64,000 bases of DNA from positions 682,001 to 746,000 of the forward strand of contig NC_012483.1 of the NCBI RefSeq assembly GCF_000022565.1, given 5' to 3'. Made by a program: the position numbers and the translations under genes. The notes beneath the pieces were generated by a model that was given only the letters and a program-made list of their open reading frames with translations, searched no databases and had not been told where the DNA came from. Source of the DNA: Acidobacterium capsulatum ATCC 51196. Its GTDB lineage: Bacteria; Acidobacteriota; Terriglobia; Terriglobales; Acidobacteriaceae. Positions 9,766 through 19,043 of the stretch are shown piece by piece (position 1 is the stretch's first letter; each line of letters starts with the position of its first letter).

Positions 9766-10515
9766 ATGAAATTCAGAACGGTAATCTCTTCGCTCACTCT
9801 GGCTTCGCTGCTGTTGGTTCCGGCTGGATTGCAGGCACAATCAAACGATGCACAACTGCAGGCGCAGGCAAAAAGTGCGCTGCATAAGTCTGCCTTCAAA
9901 GATGTACAGGTGTCGGCTCAGAACGGCACGGTGGTGCTGAGCGGCACGGTGAAGTATTACGCGGAGAAGGTGCAGGCGGAGAAGCGCGTCAAGAAGGCGG
10001 ACGGCTCGGCGGCTGTGCAAAACAACATTGAAGTCGCCGGAACGAATGTATCCGACGAGCAACTGGCAGTGAAGCTGGGACGCGAAATTGAGAATTCGCG
10101 TGTGGGCTATGGGACTACGGCGTTCAATGCGATCAGCGTGGGCGTTCATAACGGTGTGGTGGTGCTGGGTGGCTCTGCGTATGGCCCGGTGGATGCCAGC
10201 ACAGCCTACAACCTGGCAGCCAACACGGCGGGGGTCAAAGAAGTGATCAACCACATTCAGGTGGACCCGACCTCGCCACTGGATGACCGCATTCGCCGGG
10301 CGGAGTACCGGGCGATCTACGGTTTTCCGCAGTTGAACCGATACGCGCTGAATCCGATCAAGCCGATCCGAATCGTCGTGCAGAACGGCCACGTCACGCT
10401 CAAGGGCGTGGTGGACTCCACCTCGGACAAACAGGTGGCCGGCATTCGCGCGAACAGCGTCTCGGGTGTCTTTAGTGTGACGAACGATCTACAGGTGGCC
10501 GGACAGGAACGCTAA
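9766..10515 (+). CDS. Secreted protein with three BON domains
   Basis: 249 residues from the ATG at 9766, chosen because a GGGAGG-type ribosome-binding site lies just before it and because it begins a classical signal peptide (MKFRTVISSLTLASLLLVPA). Three BON-like modules follow. Each has the pattern 'VQNGxVxLxGxV' (VSAQNGTVVLSGTV, VGVHNGVVVLGGSA, VVQNGHVTLKGVV) near residues 45, 125 and 205. BON domains bind phospholipid surfaces and occur in periplasmic or envelope-stress proteins such as OsmY. The gene is about 120 bases downstream of tamB, with its own ribosome-binding site, and is followed by a strong terminator, so it probably ends the transcript. Confidence 0.88.
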   Translation: MKFRTVISSLTLASLLLVPAGLQAQSNDAQLQAQAKSALHKSAFKDVQVSAQNGTVVLSGTVKYYAEKVQAEKRVKKADGSAAVQNNIEVAGTNVSDEQLAVKLGREIENSRVGYGTTAFNAISVGVHNGVVVLGGSAYGPVDASTAYNLAANTAGVKEVINHIQVDPTSPLDDRIRRAEYRAIYGFPQLNRYALNPIKPIRIVVQNGHVTLKGVVDSTSDKQVAGIRANSVSGVFSVTNDLQVAGQER

Positions 10516-10540
10516 ACCGGGTGTTCGGCAGGAGACTGAC

Positions 10541-10576
10541 AGGGCGGCAGAGCGTGGGCTTTGCCGCCCTTTTTCC
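10541..10576 (+). terminator. Intrinsic terminator after the BON gene
   Basis: AGGGCGGC pairs with GCCGCCCT across a 14-base loop and is followed by a run of five T. It separates the BON-protein gene from the prenyltransferase gene. Confidence 0.85.
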
Positions 10577-10592
10577 CGTTACACTAGATGCT

Positions 10593-11459
10593 ATGAGCTT
10601 CTTCCGCAGCGTGGGGACCACGCTCGAAATGATCAAGTGGGAGCACTCGATTTTCGCGCTCCCCTTTGCACTGGTTGGCGCGATGCTGGCGGCCCATGGC
10701 GTGCCGCGCGTGGCTCCGCTGCTTTGGATTATTGCCTGCATGATCACAGCGCGTTCGGCAGCCATGGCCTTTAACCGCTGGGCTGATGCCGATCTGGACG
10801 CGCAGAATCCGCGCACGGCCATGCGTGCGATTCCGGCCGGGCTGCTGACGCGGCGCTTTGCGGGCGGCTTCACGCTGGTGATGGCGGGGCTGTTTCTGTT
10901 TTGCGCATGGCAACTCAACCGGCTGACGCTGGAGCTGGCTCCTTTTGCGCTGGCGGTGCTGTTTCTCTACTCCTATACGAAGCGCTTCACGCGGTGGTCG
11001 CACCTGTTTCTGGGGCTTTCGCTGGGGATGGCTCCGGCGGCGGCGTGGATTGCGATTCGCGGCTCGCTCGATGTGCGCATTCTGGTGCTGACGCTGGCGG
11101 TGCTGTTCTGGGTGGCGGGCTTTGACCTGCTCTACGCCTGCCAGGACGCGGAGCACGACCGCAAGCACGGACTGCACAGCGTGCCGGCGACATTCGGGGT
11201 TCCGGCGGCCTTTGCGCTGGCGCGCACCATGCACCTGGTAATGCTGGGGCTGCTGGCGTGGCTGGTGCAACTCTTCCACCTCGGAGTGTTTGCCTGGGTG
11301 GGCATTGCTGTCGTGGCCTCGCTGCTGCTGTATGAGCACATGATTGTGTCGCCGCGCGACCTGCGGCGGCTGAATGCTGCGTTCTTCACGATGAATGGCG
11401 TGATTGCGGTGGTGTTCTTTGTGTTTGTAGCGGCCGACCTGCTGCTGCGGCACGTGTAG
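10593..11459 (+). CDS. UbiA-family prenyltransferase (4-hydroxybenzoate/menaquinone type)
   Basis: 288 residues, starting at the ATG at 10593 (upstream open frame runs through the terminator). It is an integral membrane enzyme with about eight to nine hydrophobic helices. The two Asp-rich Mg-diphosphate motifs of the UbiA superfamily are present: NRWADADLDAQNPRT near residues 62-76 and DLLYACQDAEHDRKHG near 178-193. The first is the UbiA/MqnP version, and the early segment IKWEHSIFALPFAL is typical of UbiA and MqnP proteins. It attaches a polyprenyl chain to an aromatic ring in quinone synthesis. UbiA (ubiquinone) and MqnP (futalosine menaquinone route) cannot be separated by sequence alone; an acidobacterium would be expected to use menaquinone. 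Confidence 0.88.
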   Translation: MSFFRSVGTTLEMIKWEHSIFALPFALVGAMLAAHGVPRVAPLLWIIACMITARSAAMAFNRWADADLDAQNPRTAMRAIPAGLLTRRFAGGFTLVMAGLFLFCAWQLNRLTLELAPFALAVLFLYSYTKRFTRWSHLFLGLSLGMAPAAAWIAIRGSLDVRILVLTLAVLFWVAGFDLLYACQDAEHDRKHGLHSVPATFGVPAAFALARTMHLVMLGLLAWLVQLFHLGVFAWVGIAVVASLLLYEHMIVSPRDLRRLNAAFFTMNGVIAVVFFVFVAADLLLRHV

Positions 11460-11519
11460 ACAAGGGCTGCAGGGTCCGCCCGCGGCGCGGACCCTATACC
11501 GATTCTGAAGAGTGGATGG

Positions 11520-11672
11520 CTAAACGACGGGGCGTCTGCCGGAGATAAGCTGGATGAGCAGCACCACGAGGGCCGCCACCAGCAGCAGGTGAATGTACCA
11601 TCCGATGGCATGGAAGCTCACCAGACCGATGAGCCACAGCACAACCAGAATGACGAAGATCGTCCAGAGCAT
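11520..11672 (-). CDS. Small lmo0937-type membrane protein
   Basis: A 50-residue protein that starts at the ATG at 11672, preceded by a GAAAGGA ribosome-binding site. It has two hydrophobic segments (starting MLWTIFVILVVLWLIGLV) and ends in GRRPVV. Both ends match the lmo0937 family of tiny membrane proteins, which are often stress-induced and have no known molecular function. It lies convergent to the prenyltransferase gene and divergent from pheA. Confidence 0.85.
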   Translation of the reverse strand: MLWTIFVILVVLWLIGLVSFHAIGWYIHLLLVAALVVLLIQLISGRRPVV

Positions 11673-11768
11673 GTTTGCATCCTTTCCCTGAGAAATACAG
11701 CTCTGCACATTTCAGTTGCATGCGGCGAATTTTCGGTTGCCGTATGCTTCATAAATCAGGAAAAAACG

Positions 11769-12599
11769 ATGCCAGTGATTGCGATTCAGGGGGAGTCCGG
11801 TTCCTTCAGCCATGAGGCTGCGATGCGGCTGTATGCCGATGCGCAGATATTGCCCTGCGCGGTGTCGCCGGCGGCGTTTCAGGCGGTGGTCTCAGGAGCG
11901 GCGGACGCGGCCGTGCTGCCGATTGAGAACAGCCTGGCCGGATCGGTGCTCGAGCACTATGACCTGCTGCTGGAGCATCCGGTAACGATTGAGCGCGAGA
12001 TGCTGCTGCGCATTGAGCACAACCTGATCGCCCTGCCGGGAACGAAGCTCGAAGAGATTGAGCAGGTGCTTTCGCATCCGGTAGCGCTGGCGCAGTGCCG
12101 GCAGTTTTTTGCCGCGCATCCGGCGGTGCGGGCGACGCCCTCGTATGACACGGCGGGCAGCGTGAAGCTGGTGATGGCGGGCGGAGAGCGCTCCGCCGCC
12201 GCGATTGCCCCGGCACGGGCCGCGAGCGAGTATGGCGCGGAGATTCTGGCGCGAAACATTGAAGACAACGCGCAGAACTATACGCGATTTCTGGTGGTGA
12301 AGCCGGAGGGTAGTCCCCGGCTGGCTGACGCCGACAAGGGCAGCCTGGCGTTTACGCTGCCGAACCGCCCCGGAGCCCTGGTGGGTGCGCTGGAGGTGCT
12401 GGCGGAGCTGGGCGCCAACCTGACGCGTCTGGAAAGCCGCCCGGTGCTGGGGCAGCCGTGGCATTACGTGTTCTACACCGACTACCAGTTCGGGAATCCG
12501 GCGATGGCTGACGCAGTACTTTCAAGATTGACGGCTATCTGCCCGACAGTAAAAGAGTTAGGCCGATTCCCTTCTGCGACTTCCCTGCCTTCCGCCTAG
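11769..12599 (+). CDS. pheA: Prephenate dehydratase
   Basis: 276 residues, starting at ATG 11769 with the family N-terminus MPVIAIQGESGSFSHEAA. The product converts prephenate to phenylpyruvate, the committed step to phenylalanine. The catalytic domain shows 'VLPIENSLAGSV' and the hallmark TRF motif (NYTRFLVV). A C-terminal ACT domain (PGALVGALEVLAELGANLT and the ESRP motif) should give feedback control by phenylalanine. There is no chorismate mutase domain, so it is the monofunctional form. The frame is open upstream across the divergent promoter region, but no family sequence is encoded there. Confidence 0.95.
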   Translation: MPVIAIQGESGSFSHEAAMRLYADAQILPCAVSPAAFQAVVSGAADAAVLPIENSLAGSVLEHYDLLLEHPVTIEREMLLRIEHNLIALPGTKLEEIEQVLSHPVALAQCRQFFAAHPAVRATPSYDTAGSVKLVMAGGERSAAAIAPARAASEYGAEILARNIEDNAQNYTRFLVVKPEGSPRLADADKGSLAFTLPNRPGALVGALEVLAELGANLTRLESRPVLGQPWHYVFYTDYQFGNPAMADAVLSRLTAICPTVKELGRFPSATSLPSA

Positions 12600-12841
12600 T
12601 TACCTCCGCATCATGAACCCCTCGTCTCCGCCGATGTAGGTGTGGAAGGCAACTGCCTGCGCATCCCATGCGTATGGATAGAGGAGGGGTGGCGACAGAC
12701 CCCCATGAGAGATAAAAAGGAAGCCTTAGCGGGCGAGCCGCTTGAGGCAGGAATGCGGAGGATGAGGAAAGTTGTGGGTGGGGATGCATCCTTTTCAGAC
12801 CTGATATATCTAATTGAACAAAAGTTGATAGAGGGACACTC

Positions 12842-15268
12842 ATGTCAAGCGACTTTCTCAGTGTGATTCACCCCAGTGACCCGAACTCCCGGGAACCCCG
12901 GCAGCCGGGCCGTGTTTTGCCGGTTCTTCCGGTGCGGGATACGGTTCTGTTTCCCCATGCGGTGCTGCCGTTGACGGTGGGCCGGGAGAGCTCGATTCAA
13001 CTGATTCAATCGCTCGGCGATGAGAAGACCATTGTGGTGGTGGCGCAGCGCGACGCCCACATGGACGCTCCGCAGCCGGCGGATTTGTATAACTATGGCA
13101 CGCTGGCGACGGTCCACAAGGTTGTCAAGATGCCGAATCAGAGCCTGTTTGTGTTCACGGAGGGCACGGAGCGTGTGCACCTGGGAGAGTTTACCCAGAT
13201 GGAGCCGTTCATGATGGCCTCAGTGGAGCAGGTGCAGGAGATTGAGCCTGCCGCAGGACCGGAGCGCGAAGCTCTGCAGCGGAATGTGATTTCACAGTTT
13301 CAGCAGATTGTGACCGCCTCGCCGACGCTCTCGGATGAGTTGCAGACCATCGCAATGAATATTGAAGAGCCGGGCCGGCTGGTGGACTTTATTGCGTCTT
13401 CCCTGCCGTTTTTGACGACGATCGACAAGCAGGAACTGTTGGAGACTCCGGACGCGCAGGCGCGGCTGGAGCGAGTGAACAAGCACCTGGCCAAGGAACT
13501 GGAGGTGCAGCAGCTTCGCAACAAGATTCAGTCTGAGGTGCAGGACCAGGTGCAGCAGTCGCAGCGCGACTATTATCTGCGCGAGCAGTTGAAGGCGATC
13601 CAGAAGGAACTGGGCGAGGCCGATGAAGGGCAGAAAGACATTGAAGAGCTGCGCGAGAAGATCGAGGCGGCCGGCATGCCCGAGGAGACCAAGAAGGAGA
13701 CGCTGAAGGAGCTGAACCGGCTCTCGCGGATGTCGCCGATGGCGGCGGATTATTCGCTGACGCGGAACTACATTGAATGGCTGGCGGTGCTGCCGTGGGC
13801 GAAGTCGTCGGGGCATTCGGTGGATATTCCGAAGGCGAAGGAGATTCTGGACGAGGACCACTACGACCTGAAGCGCGTGAAGGACCGCATTCTGGATTAC
13901 CTCTCGGTGCGTCGCCTGAAGGCAGACATGAAGGGGCCGATTCTCTGCTTTGTGGGGCCTCCGGGCGTAGGCAAGACCTCACTGGGCCGCAGCATCGCGC
14001 GAGCACTCGACCGCAAGTTCCAGCGCATTTCGCTGGGCGGCATGCATGACGAGGCCGAGCTGCGCGGGCACCGCCGGACGTACATCGGCGCGCTGCCGGG
14101 CCAGGTGATCCAGAATATTCGCCGGGCGGGCACGAATGACCCGGTGCTGATGCTGGATGAGATCGACAAGCTGGGGCGCGACTTCCGCGGCGATCCTTCG
14201 TCGGCGCTGCTGGAGGTGCTGGACCCGGAGCAGAACCATACCTTCCGGGATAACTATCTGGACCAGCCGTTTGACTTGTCGAAGGTGCTGTTCATCTGCA
14301 CGGCGAACATGCTCGATCCGATTCCGGAGCCGCTGCGCGACCGCATGGAGATCATTGAGCTGCAGGGCTACACGGAAGAAGAGAAACGGCACATTGCGTT
14401 CCGCTATCTGATTCCTCGGCAGGTGAAAGAAAACGGCATCGAGATGGAGAACATCGACTTCCCCGAGGAGTCAGTGGGCTACATTGTGCGCCACTACACG
14501 CGGGAAGCGGGCGTGCGCAAGCTGGAGCAGTTGATTGGCACGGTGTGCCGCAAGCAGGCACGGCGCATTGCCGAGGGCAAGACGGACAAGCTGGTGGTAA
14601 CGCCGGAGGTGATTCACGAGTTTCTGGGCGGCATCAAGGTGCGCGTGGATACGGAAATTGCCGAGCGCACGAAGCGGCCAGGTGTGGCCGTGGGACTGGC
14701 GTGGACGCCGGCGGGCGGCGATGTGCTGTTCATTGAAGCCAACCGCATGAAGGGCAAGGGCGGCTTCACGATGACCGGGCAGATCGGGCAGGTGATGCAG
14801 GAGTCGATGCAGGCGGCGCTGACGTGGGTGCGGTCCAATGCAGCGGGGCTTGGGCTGGAGGAGGACTTTACGAAGGACGTCGACCTCCACATTCACGTGC
14901 CGGCGGGCGCGATTCCGAAGGATGGCCCCTCGGCGGGTGTGACGATGGCGACGGCGCTGGCTTCCCTGCTGACCAATCGGGCGGTGCGGCCTCTGACGGC
15001 CATGACCGGCGAGATCACACTGAGCGGCAATGTGCTGCCGGTAGGCGGCATCAAGGAGAAGTTTCTGGCGGCGAAGCGAGCGGGCGTGAAGCACGTGATT
15101 TTGCCGGCGGAGAACAAGCTGAATGTCGAGGAGGATCTGACGCCGGAGCAGATTGACGGTGTGGAGATTCACTACGCAAGCCGCATTGAAGATGTGCTGG
15201 CCGTGGCGCTACCGGCGAACGGTGAGGCAGAGGCAGAGCGGCAGGAGATTCTGGAGCACGTGTCGTAA
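12842..15268 (+). CDS. lon: ATP-dependent Lon protease
   Basis: 808 residues, full length for bacterial LonA. The N-terminal substrate-binding domain ([19 protein letters not shown]) and a coiled-coil region lead to the AAA+ module with Walker [10 protein letters not shown] at residues 372-380 and Walker B ([11 protein letters not shown]). The C-terminal peptidase has the Ser-Lys dyad: the serine in [10 protein letters not shown] is residue 697 and the lysine is in the GGIKEK segment near 740. It degrades misfolded and regulatory proteins in the cytoplasm. The ATG follows an AGAGGGA ribosome-binding site. A strong terminator lies just downstream, so lon is probably a single-gene transcript. 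Confidence 0.97.
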   Translation: MSSDFLSVIHPSDPNSREPRQPGRVLPVLPVRDTVLFPHAVLPLTVGRESSIQLIQSLGDEKTIVVVAQRDAHMDAPQPADLYNYGTLATVHKVVKMPNQSLFVFTEGTERVHLGEFTQMEPFMMASVEQVQEIEPAAGPEREALQRNVISQFQQIVTASPTLSDELQTIAMNIEEPGRLVDFIASSLPFLTTIDKQELLETPDAQARLERVNKHLAKELEVQQLRNKIQSEVQDQVQQSQRDYYLREQLKAIQKELGEADEGQKDIEELREKIEAAGMPEETKKETLKELNRLSRMSPMAADYSLTRNYIEWLAVLPWAKSSGHSVDIPKAKEILDEDHYDLKRVKDRILDYLSVRRLKADMKGPILCFVGPPGVGKTSLGRSIARALDRKFQRISLGGMHDEAELRGHRRTYIGALPGQVIQNIRRAGTNDPVLMLDEIDKLGRDFRGDPSSALLEVLDPEQNHTFRDNYLDQPFDLSKVLFICTANMLDPIPEPLRDRMEIIELQGYTEEEKRHIAFRYLIPRQVKENGIEMENIDFPEESVGYIVRHYTREAGVRKLEQLIGTVCRKQARRIAEGKTDKLVVTPEVIHEFLGGIKVRVDTEIAERTKRPGVAVGLAWTPAGGDVLFIEANRMKGKGGFTMTGQIGQVMQESMQAALTWVRSNAAGLGLEEDFTKDVDLHIHVPAGAIPKDGPSAGVTMATALASLLTNRAVRPLTAMTGEITLSGNVLPVGGIKEKFLAAKRAGVKHVILPAENKLNVEEDLTPEQIDGVEIHYASRIEDVLAVALPANGEAEAERQEILEHVS

Positions 15269-15291
15269 CCGCGCCGTGCTCACGGAAATGG

Positions 15292-15328
15292 CCCGCTGGA
15301 GGAGCGATCTCTCCAGCGGGCTTTTTTA
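15292..15328 (+). terminator. Intrinsic terminator of lon
   Basis: A perfect ten-base stem (CCCGCTGGAG with CTCCAGCGGG, nine-base loop) is followed by CTTTTTTATT. It lies 23 bases after the lon stop. Confidence 0.92.
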
Positions 15329-15395
15329 TTTGCCGGGATAACTTGTGATTTATAAACTTGGCATCGAGTTAGACATAGATTAAGCTGTAACCCTC

Positions 15396-16247
15396 ATGCT
15401 GCGCGCCTTGGTTTTGCTCACACTTTTCACCCTTCAGGCAGGAGTGCAAGCTGATGCCCAGGAGATGAACGCCGCGCGGGTGATGCAGCAACTGCGCACC
15501 TCTGTAAATAAAATGACCAGCGCCTTACCGGATATCACTTGTCATGAGCGGGTGACTTCCACACGCGCAGTGCGCGGGAAGGTGAGAGTCCGGCAACACT
15601 TTGAATATCTGCTCACCGTGACTCATCCCGCCAAGACAGGCGAGGATTTCCCTGAACAGCGCAAGCTTTTGACCTTTGACGGAAAGCCGGTACGCCATGG
15701 GAAAGGGCGCTCTCCAGCGTTCTCGATTACCAATGGCTTTGGCACGACCTGGAGCGGAGTGTTCGCCCCCGAACATGCCGCGTGCCAGATCGACACTGCT
15801 CGTGAAATCGTGATGAACGGGGCCAGGGTTACAGAGTTAGATGTAAGAGTGAACCCGGACACACTCTCACTGCCGGCCTGTCATGGCAATCTGGATGACC
15901 CGAACAAGACGGCAACATTCTGGGTTTCAGCACAAACGGGACGGCTGCTTCGCGTCCACGTTCATTATCCTCATGGCAAGATCACGCAGACGCGCCTTCT
16001 CTTTGGCATTCCCCATAGCATAGGCCTTGTTTCTACTACGCACCCTTATGTCAATAGCGAAAGCGACATACACTACAGCGCCGTTCAATTGGGGCCGGAT
16101 CTTACGGTGATTCCAAGTATGGTGGATGCAACTGTAATTTATTTGAAGAAGCCGGATGTCACGTTGACCTACCAAGCCGTCAACAGTGACTGTCATCGCT
16201 TTGTTGCCACGGTGAAGATAGTTCCGAATGAAAAGTCACCGCAATAA
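15396..16247 (+). CDS. Secreted hypothetical protein
   Basis: 283 residues with a clear signal peptide (MLRALVLLTLFTLQAGVQAD). The mature part has four cysteines (TCHE, HAACQ, PACHG, DCHR) that could form disulfides, no membrane segment and a beta-rich pattern. A motif such as 'FWVSAQTGRLLRVHVH' recalls secreted acidobacterial hypotheticals whose role is unknown. It follows the lon terminator and has no obvious operon partner; an AT-rich stretch just upstream (about 15326-15395) may hold its promoter. Confidence 0.75.
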   Translation: MLRALVLLTLFTLQAGVQADAQEMNAARVMQQLRTSVNKMTSALPDITCHERVTSTRAVRGKVRVRQHFEYLLTVTHPAKTGEDFPEQRKLLTFDGKPVRHGKGRSPAFSITNGFGTTWSGVFAPEHAACQIDTAREIVMNGARVTELDVRVNPDTLSLPACHGNLDDPNKTATFWVSAQTGRLLRVHVHYPHGKITQTRLLFGIPHSIGLVSTTHPYVNSESDIHYSAVQLGPDLTVIPSMVDATVIYLKKPDVTLTYQAVNSDCHRFVATVKIVPNEKSPQ

Positions 16248-16556
16248 ATGCAATTGCTCTCTCCAGCGTTGCGGTATCGGGTGGCATGGATGCCGCACGC
16301 GCAGCAAACGGCAACAGTGCTGAAGCCCGTACCCTTCGGGGAGGCGTGAGGAAATGCAGGTCCCTCCACTTTGGTACTGATGAGAACAGGCGGGGATGGT
16401 GGGAGAAACTTCGCACAGCATCTGCTACCGGGAAATCGCCGGGATTCTTCGGCCGTTGGCCTCAGAATGACGCGTCGTGGGCGAAGTGGCGAGCGGGGAT
16501 GGTGGATTTTATTCTGAGGGGCTGAAGCCCGCGCTCTTGCCCGGCGTGCTGCTCCA
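16248..16556. other. Gene-free region holding dispersed repeats
   Basis: About 310 bases between two convergent genes. The only recognisable content is one copy of a ~90-base dispersed repeat (listed separately) and a short GGGGCTGAAGCCC hairpin near 16517-16529. No protein-like open frame is convincing here. Confidence 0.6.
16388..16480 (+). repeat. Dispersed intergenic repeat, family A, copy 1
   Basis: This stretch closely matches 50121-50211 and, less closely, 46885-46972. The shared core reads GCCGGGATTCTTCGGCCG, then TTGGCCTCAGAATGACGCG, and contains an imperfect palindrome (ATTCT..GGCC / GGCC..AGAAT). All three copies lie between genes. Confidence 0.8.
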
Positions 16557-19034
16557 TTACATCAAGTGCACGGCATCGACGTCGATGATGAGGTTGCGCG
16601 GGGGAATGCCGACCTCTTCGGCGTGGTGGCGCAGCAGGCGGAGCACGCGCTGCAGCGACTGGCGCGATTGCGACTTCAAGAGAAGATGCATGCGGTGCAT
16701 GCGCTTGATGCGCGCGATAGGCGCGGTAGCCGGGCCGAGGACGCGAACGTCGGGGAACTCCGCCGCCGAGAGCCAGCGGCCGAGAGCCGCCGCCCAGTGG
16801 GCGAGCTGGCCGAAGTCTTCACTTTGCAGCAGCACGTTGGTGATGGCGGCGTAGGGTGGATAGCGCATCCAGCGGCGGTATTTGAGCTCGCGCTCGGCGA
16901 ATGAGTGGAAGTCGTGCTGGCGCGCGCACTCGACGGCGTAGTGCTCAGGGTAGTAGGTCTGCACGATGACCTTGCCGGGCAGTTCGCCGCGGCCGGCGCG
17001 GCCGGCGACCTGGGTGAGCAACTGGAAGGTGCGCTCGGCGGCGCGAAAGTCGGGCAGGCCAAGGGCGTGATCGGCTCCAACAACGCCGACCAGGGTGACG
17101 CCATGAATGTCATGACCCTTGGCGATCATCTGGGTGCCGACGAGCAGGTTGATTTCGCCGGAGTGGAGCTTGGCGAGCAGACGTTCGAGGTCACCGCGCC
17201 CGCGCACGGTGTCACGGTCCATGCGGCCGATGCGCGCACCGGGGAAAATTTCCTGCAGGCGCTCTTCGCCCTGCTGGGAACCGGCACCGAGAAAGTAGAG
17301 ATGCTCACTGTCGCACTTGGGGCAACGCTGGGGAATGGTGCGTTTGTAACCGCAATAGTGACATTCCAGGCGCTGGCCGACGGGGGCGTGCGCCTCGGCA
17401 TCCGTGACAGCCTTGTGATAAGTGAGCGAGATGGAGCAGTTTTCACACTGCAGCTTTTCTCCGCAGGCGCGGCAGAGCACGACGAAGGAGTAGCCGCGGC
17501 GGTTGAGCAGCACGATGGCCTGCTCGCCACGATCGAGCGTGGCCTGCGTCTGGTCGATGAGGGTGCGCGAGAAGAGATGCTCCGCGCCGGTCTCCTGGAA
17601 TTCGCGGCGCATGTCGACCAGTTCCACCTCAGGCATGGGGCGCTGGTGGATGCGCTCGTGCATTTCAATGCGCGTGTATTTGCCTTCGATGGCGTTGTTC
17701 CAGCTCTCAAGCGAGGGTGTGGCCGAGCCCAGCACGACGGTGGCTCCGGCGAGCTTGGCGCGCATGACGGCGACGTCGCGGGCGTGGTAGCGCGGGACTG
17801 ACTCCTGTTTGTAGCTGCCATCGTGCTCTTCATCGACGAGGATGAGGCCGAGGTCTTCGACGGGTGCAAAGATAGCCGAGCGGGTGCCGACGACGACGCG
17901 GGCCTCGCGGCGGCGGATGCGATGCCATTGCTCGGCGCGCTCCTCAGGCAGCAGCGCCGAGTGCAGCAGCGCCACCTCAGAGCCGAAGGCACGATGGAGC
18001 TGCGCGGCCATTTGCGGAGTGAGGCCGATCTCAGGCACGAGCAGGATGGAGGACTTGCCGCGCTCGAGCGCGTGGCGCATGGCGGCGAGATAGACGGCGG
18101 TTTTTCCGGAGCCGGTGACGCCGTGCAGGAGATAAGGGCGGAATCCACCTTCTTCAACAGAACCGGTGATCTGTGCGAGGGCTTGCTGCTGCGCCTCGAT
18201 TAATTTGTGCTCTCCATGGTGACGTATGGAGAGGCCGGACATGAGGAAGTCGACCGGGCGCTCTTCGATGGCGACGAGGCCGCGGCGCACGAGTGTGCCG
18301 AGCGTGGAATCGGGCACATCCAGCTCGCGCAGTTGCGCGACGGGCACGCCGCCGTCGATGCCCGCGAGGGCGGCGAGGATGGTCTGCTGATTTTCATTGA
18401 GGCGCGGCAGGCGGGCCTCGCCATCGAGCGACTGCGCGAGGCGCGCGACACGCATGGTGCGCTGCGCGGTGCGGGTCTCGGCGGCGGTTTCGCGAGCGAG
18501 CCACTTTTTGCGCAGCATGCCGCGCAGCAGATCAATGGAGGCTCCGGTTTTGGAGCGGATGGCGGAGACGCGCGCGGGATCGCCGGATTCGAGATAGTTG
18601 AGGACGGCGTATTCGCGGTCCTGCTCGGCGGCGGGAAGGCGCGAGCGGCGCGAGGAGCCTTGCTGCGCGCCGGCGAAGAGCGCTTCCCTGCCGGTGTCTG
18701 TGATGCGGTAGAGCACGTGGCGGCGCACCTCGGCGATGAGCGGCAGCATGGCGCGCAGCACCTCACCGATGGGCGCGACGTAGTATTGGGCGATCCAGCG
18801 GGCGAGGTCGAGCAGTTGCGGCGAGAGGATGCTTTGCTCATCCATGACGGCGAGCAGCGGCTTGGCCTCAACGGGCGGAGGGTCATCATGCAGGCGCAGC
18901 ACGATGCCTGAGAGTTTTTCATTGCGGAACGGGACGAGCACACGCGCGCCCACCTCGGGCGCGAAGAGGCCGGTGGAGTAAGTGAAGGCGCGATCGAGCG
19001 GAACGGGCAGCGCGACGTCGCAGAAGGCGGGCAT
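16557..19034 (-). CDS. priA: Primosomal replication restart helicase PriA
   Basis: 825 residues, the usual PriA size. The N-terminal DNA-binding domain (CDVALPVPLDRAFTYS) is followed by a superfamily 2 helicase core with Walker A GVTGSGKTAVY, the DEEHD box and the segment LNRRGYS. The eight-cysteine zinc-binding insert is present (CRACGEKLQCENC, CHYCGYK, CPKCDS). The motif QMIAKGHD and the final VAGRAGRG segment are also PriA marks. It reloads DnaB at stalled forks. It is the last gene of the minus-strand block, ten bases downstream of the uracil-DNA glycosylase gene, so the block ends with two DNA-maintenance genes. Confidence 0.97.
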   Translation of the reverse strand: MPAFCDVALPVPLDRAFTYSTGLFAPEVGARVLVPFRNEKLSGIVLRLHDDPPPVEAKPLLAVMDEQSILSPQLLDLARWIAQYYVAPIGEVLRAMLPLIAEVRRHVLYRITDTGREALFAGAQQGSSRRSRLPAAEQDREYAVLNYLESGDPARVSAIRSKTGASIDLLRGMLRKKWLARETAAETRTAQRTMRVARLAQSLDGEARLPRLNENQQTILAALAGIDGGVPVAQLRELDVPDSTLGTLVRRGLVAIEERPVDFLMSGLSIRHHGEHKLIEAQQQALAQITGSVEEGGFRPYLLHGVTGSGKTAVYLAAMRHALERGKSSILLVPEIGLTPQMAAQLHRAFGSEVALLHSALLPEERAEQWHRIRRREARVVVGTRSAIFAPVEDLGLILVDEEHDGSYKQESVPRYHARDVAVMRAKLAGATVVLGSATPSLESWNNAIEGKYTRIEMHERIHQRPMPEVELVDMRREFQETGAEHLFSRTLIDQTQATLDRGEQAIVLLNRRGYSFVVLCRACGEKLQCENCSISLTYHKAVTDAEAHAPVGQRLECHYCGYKRTIPQRCPKCDSEHLYFLGAGSQQGEERLQEIFPGARIGRMDRDTVRGRGDLERLLAKLHSGEINLLVGTQMIAKGHDIHGVTLVGVVGADHALGLPDFRAAERTFQLLTQVAGRAGRGELPGKVIVQTYYPEHYAVECARQHDFHSFAERELKYRRWMRYPPYAAITNVLLQSEDFGQLAHWAAALGRWLSAAEFPDVRVLGPATAPIARIKRMHRMHLLLKSQSRQSLQRVLRLLRHHAEEVGIPPRNLIIDVDAVHLM

Positions 19035-19043
19035 GCGCGCGCC

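Noticed and set aside
12642-12866. A 74-codon frame overlapping the start of lon
   Set aside because: It overlaps lon out of frame and holds its leader; no family pattern.
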